A stretch of 64,000 bases of DNA from Flavobacterium frigidimaris. GTDB lineage: Bacteria; Bacteroidota; Bacteroidia; Flavobacteriales; Flavobacteriaceae. The DNA lies in contig FQWG01000010.1 in NCBI GenBank assembly GCA_900129595.1, positions 124,001 to 188,000 on the forward strand, written 5' to 3'. Of the stretch, positions 42,110-52,600 are shown in pieces. Each line of letters starts with the position of its first letter. Position 1 is the stretch's first letter. The position numbers were made by a program, and so were the translations under genes. Below the pieces are notes generated by a model that saw only the letters and a program-made list of their open reading frames with translations, ran no database searches and had not been told where the DNA came from.

Positions 42110-43093
42110 TTAAACTAAGTAGAAAACTGTAAATACAAATACCCAAACTAAATCGACAAAGTGCCAGTATAAACCAACTTTCTCTACCATTTCGTAGCTT
42201 CTTCTTTTCTCATAAGTACCTAATAACACATTAAAGAAAATAATGATGTTAATGATAATTCCTGAAATTACGTGAAAACCGTGGAATCCTGTAATAAAGA
42301 AAAAGAAATCAGCAAACAATTTACTTCCGTATTCGTTTCTTGTTAAGTTCGCTCCTTCTACCACATATTTTGCAGTATTTAAACGCGCTTCAGATTCTTC
42401 TCTAGATAAAACTGTTTTTTTCTTTTCAGCTGTAAGGTGCTCAGTTCTTATTAATAATTCAGGATGTGCTTTAAAACCAGCCTGAATATCAGCAACTGAA
42501 TATGTTGGTACTGTTTCAGCACTTTCCATAAACCATTTTGCTTTTGCTCTTGTAAGTTCTTCCGGTTGGTTTGGCAATCTTACAGCAAAATCTGCAAGAG
42601 CTACTCTTTTACCATCTTTATCAACAAACTGCAATAAGCTTCCTCCTACTGTCTCAACTGCTCCATATTCTCCTTTAATGAAGTTTTTCCATTCCCATGC
42701 TTGAGAACCAACGAAAATAATACCTCCAATAATAGTCAAGAACATATAGATTGCCACCTTTGTTTTCTTTAATTGATGACCGGCATCAACAGCTAAAACC
42801 ATTGTTACAGATGAAAAAATCAAAATAAAAGTCATTAAGGCTACATAGTACATCGGAGCCGAAACACCGTGCATAAATGGGAAGTGAGTAAACACTTCAT
42901 CAGCCAAAGGCCAGGTTTCAATAAATTTAAATCTTGAAAAACCATATGCCGCTAAAAATCCAGAGAATGTCAAGGCATCCGATACGATAAAAAACCACAT
43001 CATCATTTTACCATAACTTGCTCCTAATGGCTGGACATCATGTCCGCCTCCCCAAGTTTTTTCGTTGTTTGCAGTAGTAACTGTCGCTTCCAT
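42110..43093 (-). CDS. Cytochrome c oxidase subunit III with a soluble insertion
   Basis: A 327-residue haem-copper oxidase subunit III with membrane segments such as 'MMWFFIVSDALTFSGFLAAYGF', 'IYMFLTIIGGIIFVGSQAWEW' and 'FFFITGFHGFHVISGIIINIIIFF', and the end 'YWHFVDLVWVFVFTVFYLV'. Between the third and fourth, residues 141-255 form a polar stretch of about 115 residues that is absent from standard subunits of about 200-260 residues. The gene is 42 bp after another, shorter subunit III gene. Confidence 0.93.
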   Translation of the reverse strand: MEATVTTANNEKTWGGGHDVQPLGASYGKMMMWFFIVSDALTFSGFLAAYGFSRFKFIETWPLADEVFTHFPFMHGVSAPMYYVALMTFILIFSSVTMVLAVDAGHQLKKTKVAIYMFLTIIGGIIFVGSQAWEWKNFIKGEYGAVETVGGSLLQFVDKDGKRVALADFAVRLPNQPEELTRAKAKWFMESAETVPTYSVADIQAGFKAHPELLIRTEHLTAEKKKTVLSREESEARLNTAKYVVEGANLTRNEYGSKLFADFFFFITGFHGFHVISGIIINIIIFFNVLLGTYEKRRSYEMVEKVGLYWHFVDLVWVFVFTVFYLV

Positions 43094-43135
43094 AAAAGAT
43101 ATTCGTTAAAAAGTTCCCAAATTTACGTTTTTTTC

Positions 43136-43729
43136 TTATTTAAAGAAATATAAAAATAAAAATAAATATACCCATAATAAATCCAAAAAGTGCCAATACA
43201 TCGCACCTAGTTCTATACCAAGAGTTTGAGTCGAATCGTATTTTTGTTTAAAATGATTATAAATTATAATTAAAAGTGAAATTAACCCTCCGGCCAAGTG
43301 TAATAAGTGAGTTACGGTAACTACGTAAAGAAAAGTTGTAGTAATTGAACTACCTTCTCCTGTAAAATAATAACCGCTTTTTACGATTTGCCCAAAACCT
43401 GCAAACTGTAAAACTATAAATAAAACACCTAAAGCTAACGTTCCTAAAAGGAACGCTGTTGTTGCCGCTCTATTGTCTTTTTGAATGGCTTTTTTTGCCA
43501 GATAAAAAGTCACACTGCAACCTATAATTACTGCTGTACTATAATAAAAAGCAGTTGGTAATTCAAAATTCTTCAACCAGTCGGCTCTGGATTTACTTAC
43601 TACAAATGCGCTTGTAAGTCCGGCAAACATCATTGTCATGCTTACCATTGCAAACAACAAAATCAATTTAGCTGATTTTGCTTTCCTTAATTGCTCTTCT
43701 CCTTGTGTCATTGTCATTGTCATTTCCAT
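43136..43729 (-). CDS. Haem-copper oxidase subunit III (short form)
   Basis: A 197-residue protein with five membrane segments and the subunit III signatures 'FVVSKSRADWLKNFELP', 'VTVTHLLHLAGGLISLLIIIYN' and 'LGAMYWHFLDLLWVYLFLFLYF'. It is the short form, without the soluble insertion, and is distinct from the following 327-residue paralogue. It lies 2 bp after cyoE. Both forms together suggest an alternative complex III-oxidase supercomplex arrangement, as known in Bacteroidota, but no subunit I or II lies in this window. Confidence 0.92.
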   Translation of the reverse strand: MEMTMTMTQGEEQLRKAKSAKLILLFAMVSMTMMFAGLTSAFVVSKSRADWLKNFELPTAFYYSTAVIIGCSVTFYLAKKAIQKDNRAATTAFLLGTLALGVLFIVLQFAGFGQIVKSGYYFTGEGSSITTTFLYVVTVTHLLHLAGGLISLLIIIYNHFKQKYDSTQTLGIELGAMYWHFLDLLWVYLFLFLYFFK

Positions 43730-43731
43730 AA

Positions 43732-44634
43732 CTATCTTAAAAATTTATCCACTATAAATACTATTTGCAGTAACGAAATATACGAAACGCTTACCAGCAT
43801 TAATGTTCTCGCTGCTTTTGCTGTTCTTAACTGATACAAACGTACTGCATAAAACAACATCCACAATCCTAACAAAAACACTATAATAGCTGCAATTGGC
43901 GTAATAAACAACTGCCCTGTAAATCCTAAAGAAGGCAATAATGAAGCTATGATAAGCCAAACCGTATATAAAATAATCTGCAAAGCTGTCTTTCTGTCTT
44001 TTTTTCCTGTTGGCAGCATAAAGATTCCTGCTTTTGCATAATCATCATACAAAAACCAGCCTATTGCCCAAAAATGCGGGAACTGCCAGAAAAACTGAAT
44101 CAGAAAAAGCGTTCCTGCCTCGATACCAAATTCTCCGGTTGCCGCAACCCAGCCCAACATAAACGGAATTGCTCCCGGAAAAGCACCTACAAAAACCGAT
44201 AACGAAGTTACTGTTTTTAAAGGCGTATAAATACTTGTATATAAAAATATTGAAATCGCTGCAAACATTGCTGATTTTGCATTGATGGTATACAACAATG
44301 CAATACCGATAATCGTAAGCAAACTGGCTACAAACAAAGCAACTTTTGGAGACATACGCCCGGAAGGAACTGGACGGTTTTTGGTACGATCCATCAATAA
44401 ATCGATATCTTTTTCGATTACCTGATTAAAAGCATTCGAAGCACCAACCATACAATAACCACCAATCATTAAAATCACTAAAACACTCCATTTAAAAGGA
44501 TTTTCAGCATTTACACCTAACAAATAACCCGCAATTGAAGAAAACAACACACTGATCGCTAAACCAGCCTTTGTAATCTCTTTGAAATCGTTGAAAATTG
44601 ATTTTATTGAAAATGTATTTTTAGTAGCGTTCAA
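43732..44634 (-). CDS. cyoE: Protohaem IX farnesyltransferase
   Basis: A 300-residue UbiA-family prenyltransferase that makes haem O. The two Asp-rich prenyl-diphosphate sites are 'NQVIEKDIDLLMDRTKNRP' (D-x-D-x-x-x-D type, near residues 75-85) and 'WAIGWFLYDDYAKAGI' (near residue 200). Multiple membrane segments span the protein. It is the first gene of the oxidase operon, with a -7 element at 44670-44677. It could equally be labelled ctaB. Confidence 0.96.
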   Translation of the reverse strand: MNATKNTFSIKSIFNDFKEITKAGLAISVLFSSIAGYLLGVNAENPFKWSVLVILMIGGYCMVGASNAFNQVIEKDIDLLMDRTKNRPVPSGRMSPKVALFVASLLTIIGIALLYTINAKSAMFAAISIFLYTSIYTPLKTVTSLSVFVGAFPGAIPFMLGWVAATGEFGIEAGTLFLIQFFWQFPHFWAIGWFLYDDYAKAGIFMLPTGKKDRKTALQIILYTVWLIIASLLPSLGFTGQLFITPIAAIIVFLLGLWMLFYAVRLYQLRTAKAARTLMLVSVSYISLLQIVFIVDKFLR

Positions 44635-44960
44635 TACGGTATTTGTTTGTATGTTTTTTTTAAGTGGTGCAAATGTACAAATTAGATTGTAGAATACGGA
44701 CCTATAAAATTAGATTTTTTTCAATAAAACCTTTATAAAATGAGGTCTTGCAAATCTTTAACACAATTATTTCGAAAAATCTTATTAAAACAACTATTCA
44801 AAAAACATTTCCGGAAGCTAACGTGTAAACACAAATATTACAAATCAATTATAAACACGAATTGCACGAATTTCCACAAATTTTAATTACGTTAATCCAG
44901 TGAGAAATTAATTTCAAAATCTATAACAACAATCCTAATCACCTAAACACAGGTTTTTAT
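44635..44960. other. 326-bp intergenic region upstream of cyoE
   Basis: The region contains the cyoE -7 element TACATTTG (minus strand, 44670-44677) and, near 44850-44885, a string 'AAACACGAATTGCACGAATT' that resembles a dispersed CACGAATT repeat. No gene or RNA structure is evident, and no terminator for deoC is recognisable here. Confidence 0.6.
44670..44677 (-). promoter_or_regulatory. cyoE -7 element (TACATTTG)
   Basis: TACATTTG on the minus strand matches TAnnTTTG, 36 bp before the cyoE ATG. Confidence 0.5.
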
Positions 44961-45704
44961 TTAATATTCATTTGCGGTATTTTCTCCTTTTGCAATGGCT
45001 TTGGCAGCAGAAGTGCCGATGCGTTTAACACCTAAACGAATCATCTCTACCGCATCTTCATAAGAGCGAACTCCTCCGGCCGCTTTTACCGGCAAAGGCG
45101 ATGCATTTTCTAACATCATTATTATAGTTGATAAAGTAGCTCCGTTAGGTAAATTGTTTTCAGTTTTATAAAAACCGGTCGATGACTTTACAAAAACAGA
45201 AGCATAATCTTCTTCTTTAAAATTGGATATCACAACATTTTTTATCAATGCCGAAAGCTGAATAATTTCTTTATCACCTAAAGCAGCTACTTCAATAATC
45301 CATTTTACAGTTTTATTATTTGCCAGACCAATTTGGGTTCCAATTAAAATTTCCTCTTTTACTACAGCAATATCTCCATTTCTAAAAGCTTCATAATTGC
45401 ACACAAAATCCAGATCGTCTGCACCATCTTCTATTGCTTGATTTGCTTCTTTGATTTTACTTTCTAAACTTGACTTACCTTCCGGAAAATCTATTACGGT
45501 ACCAATAAGCAAAGTTGATTTTGCCTTAGCAATCATTTCTTTGGCTAAAGCTACATACTCAGGCCGGATCATAATTAGCTTAAAACCTTCACGGATCGCT
45601 TCTTCAATGGCATTTTTGACTACAGTATTATTCTCTCCTTCCGAAAGTCCGGCTTGCGAGGCAGTTTTTAAGTAGGTGGAATCTAAATATTGCTTAACAT
45701 TCAT
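44961..45704 (-). CDS. deoC: Deoxyribose-phosphate aldolase
   Basis: A 247-residue class I aldolase that splits 2-deoxyribose 5-phosphate into glyceraldehyde 3-phosphate and acetaldehyde. The Schiff-base lysine is K173 in 'SVFVKSSTGFY', and a second catalytic lysine is K207 in 'PLPVKAAGGVRS'. D99 and C102 of 'DLDFVCNYE' are in their expected strand. It is transcribed alone, downstream of the vanZ terminators. Confidence 0.96.
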   Translation of the reverse strand: MNVKQYLDSTYLKTASQAGLSEGENNTVVKNAIEEAIREGFKLIMIRPEYVALAKEMIAKAKSTLLIGTVIDFPEGKSSLESKIKEANQAIEDGADDLDFVCNYEAFRNGDIAVVKEEILIGTQIGLANNKTVKWIIEVAALGDKEIIQLSALIKNVVISNFKEEDYASVFVKSSTGFYKTENNLPNGATLSTIIMMLENASPLPVKAAGGVRSYEDAVEMIRLGVKRIGTSAAKAIAKGENTANEY

Positions 45705-45751
45705 AATTTTAAGTATTGTAACAAAAATACGTTTTAAATTCAGAAAAAAAA

Positions 45752-45803
45752 CAGGCTTTCAAAAACCTGATTTTAGAGCAATAAAAAACCCACCGAAGTG
45801 GGT
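45752..45803 (-). terminator. Tandem terminators after vanZ
   Basis: On the minus strand ACCCAC-TTCG-GTGGGT (45788-45803) has a UUCG tetraloop and is followed by TTTTTTAT. A second 7-bp hairpin, CAGGTTT/AAGCCTG (45752-45769), with its own T-run follows. Together they isolate deoC from the upstream unit. Confidence 0.93.
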
Positions 45804-45813
45804 AATTATTTTT

Positions 45814-46221
45814 TTATATTTTATCGATTTGCTTCTTAAAAGCTATTGCTGTAAAAACACCAACTAAAGCTCCCAGTGCATTTGCTAAAATATCCGTCAC
45901 TTCAGCAGCTCTTGAAATTGTAAAAACGCTTTGCAAAATTTCGATTGTGATTCCAAAAAAAACAGAAAATATAAACGAAATCAAATAAGCTTTATAATCA
46001 TCAGGTGCTTTGCCTTTAAGTTCTTTTTTAAAGAATACAATCCAGGAAATTGTAAATCCAAAATGGAAACAAAAATGTACAATTTTATCTATGCTCGGAA
46101 AACTTACAGTAGGGATATTACTCGAATCTGTTAGACAAAAATAAGTAATAACTCCTGAACAAATCAGAGCCCAGAGTAATAACAATTGTTTAGGCACCGA
46201 TAAGTTGTTTGTAAGCTTCAT
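45814..46221 (-). CDS. VanZ-family membrane protein
   Basis: A 135-residue protein with four membrane segments and the VanZ pattern '[22 protein letters not shown]', '[16 protein letters not shown]' and '[20 protein letters not shown]'. Family members occur near teicoplanin-resistance genes and elsewhere; their biochemical role is unknown. I use the ATG at 46221, which overlaps gcvH by 32 bp. An ATG at 46236 is also possible. Confidence 0.9.
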   Translation of the reverse strand: MKLTNNLSVPKQLLLLWALICSGVITYFCLTDSSNIPTVSFPSIDKIVHFCFHFGFTISWIVFFKKELKGKAPDDYKAYLISFIFSVFFGITIEILQSVFTISRAAEVTDILANALGALVGVFTAIAFKKQIDKI

Positions 46222-46570
46222 CAGACAATAAACCATCTACTTCTGATGCATCTGCAATTTTTATTTTGATCATCCATCCAGCTCCGTAAGGATCAGAATT
46301 TACTGTTTCAGGTGCACTTTCCAAGCTTTCATTAAAAGCAATAATTTCCCCTGTTAAAGGCAAAAATAAATCAGATACTGTTTTTACAGCTTCAACTGTT
46401 CCAAAAACTTCATCTTTATCAAGTGTCTGATCTAAAGTTTCTACTTCAACATACACGATATCTCCTAACTCTTTTTGTGCAAAATGAGTAATTCCTACAG
46501 TTGCAACATCTCCTTCGATGCTAACCCATTCGTGATCTTTTGTGTACTTTAAATTTGCTGGTATGCTCAT
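46190..46570 (-). CDS. gcvH: Glycine cleavage system H protein
   Basis: A 126-residue lipoyl carrier. The lipoylated lysine is K63 in '[13 protein letters not shown]', with the family ending '[11 protein letters not shown]' and opening '[14 protein letters not shown]'. It shuttles the aminomethyl group between the P, T and L proteins. It lies 88 bp after sprA, with its own -7 element (TACATTTG, minus strand 46611-46618), and overlaps vanZ. The other glycine cleavage genes are not in the window. Confidence 0.97.
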   Translation of the reverse strand: MSIPANLKYTKDHEWVSIEGDVATVGITHFAQKELGDIVYVEVETLDQTLDKDEVFGTVEAVKTVSDLFLPLTGEIIAFNESLESAPETVNSDPYGAGWMIKIKIADASEVDGLLSDEAYKQLIGA

Positions 46571-46610
46571 AATACTATATTTGTAAATTGATAATTTAAT
46601 AATTAAGCCA

Positions 46611-46618
46611 CAAATGTA
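46611..46618 (-). promoter_or_regulatory. gcvH -7 element (TACATTTG)
   Basis: TACATTTG on the minus strand, 41 bp before the gcvH ATG, suggests expression independent of sprA. Confidence 0.5.
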
Positions 46619-46657
46619 ACAATCTTCTAATGAAATCCCGTTTAGAAACTAAAAAAA

Positions 46658-49600
46658 TTAATTTCCGAAATTATATCGAAGTGTAAATCCTGACCTGATG
46701 TTCGTTAACGGAAATGATGTCGAAATTACTGCTTTTGAGAACGAATGATCGTAATAAAATATTGCGGTAAGATTTTTACTAAACGAATAATCCGCAGTTA
46801 GCTTTAACGCCCATATATTCTGCCCTGCTGCCAATTGATTGTTATCATAATCTAAATAACGCACCAGGGTTTCATTCTTTCTAAGCGAAAAATCAGCCTT
46901 GATATTGATATCACTTTTTATAATTCCGGTTGGACTATCCGCTAATCTGGACGAGAAAATAACATCTTTGAAACGATATCCCATTCCTACTATATACTCC
47001 ATTCCTTTTACTTCTGTCAACAGGTTATTATCAAAACTCATTGATAAGGCCCTGTCTTTTTTGATCTCTGTAAGGATCCTCAAAGAACCTTTCAATTCAA
47101 AATCTACTCTGATAAGCGGACTGAACTGCTCTACCAGGTTGACATTCGACATGATGGTTTTATTAAAGAAATTGGTATTTACATCTTGTCCGTTCGGTTT
47201 TTCAGTAAAATCAAAATTAGACCTGAATTGATTTATCGTATAGGATGCCCTGTAATTATGCTGTAATGAAAAACGCTTGAATTTATCTTTGAAAAACTTA
47301 TAGCGCATTAAACCATTATACTTTACACTCCAGTTTGGAATAGGAAAGCTTTTAAAAATATCTGTCGAACTGCTTGATGCATTTCCTCCTGAATAAGCGG
47401 CCAAAAATGCAGGCAATAAAACAGCCTGATTACTTTTTGTAAATCCTATTGGATATCCCTGATTCGCAACATATATTTTATAATTAGGATCTGTTTCTGC
47501 CGGAATCGGGTTATTTACATCTCCGTATCTCGGAATCTCGGCTCCTCCATAATGCTCTGCAGCCAGACGATCTGCAATAATCAAACGATTGTTTCTAAAA
47601 TCATCAAACGCTGCTGACTCAGTTGCACTGCTGGTAGAAAATGCCGTTTTAATTAAAACTGTCGAAATCGAGAACATTCCGTAAGTATAGGGAGACAAAG
47701 GCATATATTCTCCATTGACAACACTAAACTGCTCTGATGAATTTTCAGAATAAGCACGATCCATCGCCAAATCAACCTTTAGATCAGGCAATAAATCAAT
47801 GTTCGCCGTCACTTTCAAAAGCTTGTTGGTCACCTGAGTAAAGCTTTGATTAAAATCCTGATAGTCTGTCAGCCATCCTCTTTTAGCAGCTTCGTAACGT
47901 ACATCGTCCTGACTTCCAAAAATAAATCCTAATGTTGGCCTTGATGTTCCAAAGAAACCAACGCTTGGTGTATAACCTGGTAAAACAGTTCCGCTATTTT
48001 TAGTATAATTTACCTGAATGTTTTTTATACTGGTCAGAATACCGATCATGCCATCATAAAACGGACTACTGCTTGTAACGGGTTTTGCTGTATTTACAAT
48101 TTTCTCTCCGGGTTTAGGTGGCGCTGTTGCTTTAGGTTTAGCTCCCGATTTTGCACCAGGTGTCAGTCCTAAATATTTATACAGCGTATTCATGCTAAAA
48201 GTTGTCGTTAGCGTATTCGAATTTGCATTCTGAATGGTATTTCCTAAATCAAACTGATTTCCGCTAGGATCTACATATTCAGAGAACGCGGTCGAAGAAC
48301 GCTGCCAGCTATAATCAGCCGTATACGAATAAGACGCTTTCACAAAACCAAAAACCGGAATTTTATTAATTGGAATATCATAATTCACCACCAATTGCTG
48401 CAAGTGCTGATTTGGTGTTCCGATATCTAAATAATCATCCCAGATATTAAAATCTTCTTTTGGTGAATTATCATCATTCAAAAAGTTTCGAACAATATTA
48501 TTTGACGCTGCCGTGTAATTCAATTTTAATGATTTTGTCAAATTATAACCAAAACCATATTGATAATTAAAAGCAAAATTTCTTCTGTATAAAGGATCCA
48601 GACCAATTCCCTGCACTTCAACTTCTCTAAACTGCTGACGGTTACTTTGTCTTAAAATATTCGTATTAAAAGAGATATTAGACGGCAGGTAATTAAAATT
48701 AAAATCACTCAACAATTTCCAATAATCACTTTTTTTCATGAATTTGGTTTGTTTGAAAGGAACTACTTCTTTTGGCTGAAAAGTATACGCATAGTTTACA
48801 GCGGTATTCGATTGTTCGTCCAGATAACTTTCTACTTCATAATCATGTCGCTCTACCTGATTATACGATTGTGAGAATGTTAAGTTTTCGACATCGTAAA
48901 CATGTGGTTTTTGCTCAGGCGCCCTGTCTTTTCTTACTCCGATAAAGTTGATACTTCTTCGTTTTGTATAATCAACGGCACGTGTTCTGATGTTTTCTTT
49001 TTCTGCCGGATCTGTAGTTTCTCTTAATAACTGATCCAGTTTTATATCCTGATTAAAAGGATCGTATTCAGGTGTAATTACTTCTTCGCCAATTGCATAA
49101 TTAAAAGGCAGGTTGATACCCCACTTTGGAGGCAATAATTTACCTAAATTAAGGTTGGTCACAATGTTATACTGCTGAATATCTTCACGGTCTCTTTCGT
49201 TGGCTCCTTGCTCTAAAGATCCAAAACCTATCGTACTTTTTCTACCTGTAGCAGAAACTGTAGCAAAATCGGCCATATTGGTATCAACATTCAATATTGC
49301 TGCCATTCCTCCTTTATTTTCCAAGTCTGCCAGACGAAGCTCATTAAACCAAACCTCTCCTTTTATGCTTTTATGATCTGCCCTGCTTTTTACACCGACC
49401 ATTAAATTTCGAACCAAACCAAAGTTAGGGTTTCCTTTTATCCCTAATCTTAACTTACTATCGCCATCGCCTCCGCCTATACTCAAATCATCATCCGGAT
49501 AATAAATTCCGTTGATGTCTCGCTTATTAGAGTTAATATCAATACTCATGGCCTTAATTTTCATTCTGGTCAGTAATTCCAGAACCAAATCAATATTATT

Positions 49601-52600
49601 ATCTTCCATCCAGACCTGATCTGCACTTATCGCACAAGACCCTCCTGTTCTGGTTACTTTTAACGGAATTTCGACCTGATAAAAGTTTTGTGTAAAGTCA
49701 TTTCCAAAACGAATAAAACCAATCATTTCATCATCCTGCAAATTATTTTCATTAGGCAAAGATTCTGCGTGCAGGTACATTTTTAATTTTTTGTACTGAC
49801 GCATGTCAACGCTTACATTTTTGAAAACAGCTCTTGAATCCTGAAACTGTAAACCTGCCCCGCCAATACGCACTGCCAATGCCTGCTCATTCTGATTGAT
49901 GATAGTATTGTTATTATACAATTGCTCTCTTTGAACTCCGGGCGGCATTACATAATTTACGGGACATTTTGTACTGTTTTCCTGAATATTAACCGCTGAA
50001 ACATCAAATTCAGTACCATCGTCATCCGGATTGACATCACTTGCGTCTAATGAACCTGTGTATCTTCTCCATTCTCCTCTTACTAAATCTAAAGCTCCAA
50101 AACGAACTGTCATTTGATCATTAAAACCAGTCATAAACATACGCATGAATCGGATAGACCTGAAATCTGTAATATTACCAATTGTATTTTGAGGCTGTGA
50201 AACCGGAATTTTAAACTGAATCCATCTTGCTGTTGTAGTCGATCCGTTAGGCAATTCGACATTAGTCACCTCACGAATATCTGTAATAAAATTTTGCCCT
50301 ACCTGCATTCCCGGTTTTACATCGATACTGTATTCATAATAAGCATTTATCGTGCTCATTGTATTGTCACGGTTAATATCCTCTACATCCGGCAAAGTTG
50401 TCGAACCACGATTAGGATCATCTACACTTACCGCAGAGTTATTTTCTGTACCGTTATAATTTTTATAGCGATCCAGAACTCCTCCGGTCGTATTTAAATA
50501 ATACGTATAATCATCTGCCGCAGGATCTTTGTCTCCGGCATAATTGGTATAAATCGTACCTTCTTTTGAACTTGGCAAACCATCTAAACCAACATCTTGG
50601 TTTCTACGATTTTCGGCGTTCGTATCAAACGCATAAATTAGTGATTGCGATGCAGGAACATCTCCCCAAAGCGGTTGCGGATTTACCATTATCTGTCCTG
50701 GTCCCAGTCCGTTTTCGTATTGTTTCCTTCCGTCTTTTAATACATCTTCGGAAATTTCACCCAGGTTAAAATATATTTTTCCTGTATTAGCGGTTGGTGC
50801 CTGCGAATTACCAACGTATGGATCTAAAACCCAAAACTGAATGTATTCGACATTTCCCTGCTCGAAATTAGTTGAATTTAAAGCACGCATGATTCCACCA
50901 AAATTAGAATTTGCAGGGTTCGTGCTAAAATTTGGATTATTATTATATGGTCCTCTGTCAGATGGATAATACGTTAAATCCAATGTATTGATTACCTGAA
51001 TCTGCCCCTGAGCAATATCTGTGTTAGGATACAATTCTCTGCTGTAAATTCTTCTTGTCGTATTTAATGACAAATCATCATTGGAGATACCAGAAGGTTT
51101 TGAAGAATAAAATATTGGATCGATCGTGTACCAGGATAATTTTGCTCTTTTATATCCGTATTCTAACGTGTTTGAATTGGCATTAAAAGTATTGTCATTG
51201 ATAGAATTCACAAATGGTGTCGAAGCTAAACTCCACGCATAGGCAGAGCGCATATCGATTGTAGATTGTGAACCTTCGAAATCATCTACATATATGGTTG
51301 CTTCTCCTTCAAAATCACTTGCTTTTGGTGCATCCGGTCTCAAAAACGCCACCTCTCCGCGGATCGAAAGGTTCGACGGAACATCTGTATCTATATTGGG
51401 TAATTTATTTACTAATCTGGTAAAGAATGGCACTTCTGTAGAGTAATTTCCATTGAAACCAAAGATGGTATTGTTTACAGATTCCTGCCCGTAACTCGAT
51501 TTTTGAGTAAATGGTTTTTCTGTCATTTTTAGATAAGTACCTCCAATAACAAAATTATCCGAAATTTTATGCTCGATATTGAAACCTATGAACCTACGGG
51601 TTTGCTGACCAAAAATGGAGTTGTTTTCTAACGAAACTTCAATTGGTGTATTCGAAGCCTGAAGCGAAGGATCTAAAATCTGAACACGTCCTAATTGATA
51701 ATCGACACTATAATCAATTCCTTCTACCAATCTTCTTCCGGCAGCCATAACCACAACAGAACCCTGCGGTACATTGAAGGCCCCAATTGGAATACCGTTG
51801 CTTCCTGATGATTTATACTTACCTCTTAATAAGAATTTATTTTTGTCACTATCCTGTAAAGCTCCGGATTGTGTGTTTCTATACATGTTTCTAAAAACAT
51901 ATTTCTGCTGATTGGCATTGTATGAATTGGCATCATCGTAGTTTTCGCCTGAACCTGCATTTTGTAATTTTTTAAATAAAAGCTCTCCAAAAGGTTCTTT
52001 GGTCGTAAAAATAATTCGCCCGTTCTGAACATCTACTGTTATACCCGGAATATAATCGAAGAAACCATCACCGCCTGTTTGCGGATCATTATTATAGTTG
52101 AGTCGGTCTAAGTTAAACACGTTTAATAATGGTGTCTGATCGACTTTATTGTCAGGTGTTGGGTTCGTGGGAAATGTAGTTCCCTGAACCGGACTAATAT
52201 AATTGATTGGCGAAGGGTCTGTATAAAGTATGTTTAATCTAAAGTCATCTTGTTTAATTTGATACGCCTGAGGAATTTGATAAACGTTTTTCATCATCAG
52301 ATTCCAAACCGGATTCTGAACATTTGTCAAATTACTTTTCAGCATTTTCAAAACCAAACTCTGTGTGATAATGGCCTGATTTGCATTATTATTCCCTGTC
52401 ACTACGGTGCCATCAACACCATCACTACCAAATTCCCCAACCTGATACACTTTACCTCCTACAGTATATTCAAAGGCTACTGCCAAAATCTCATCGTTTG
52501 CCAAACGCTGCTGCAACGAGATGTATCCTAATTGTGCATTAAAAGTAAATTCGTTCGTTGTTAATTTTCTGGCATTTTCAAGAACAGAATAATCCGTGGC

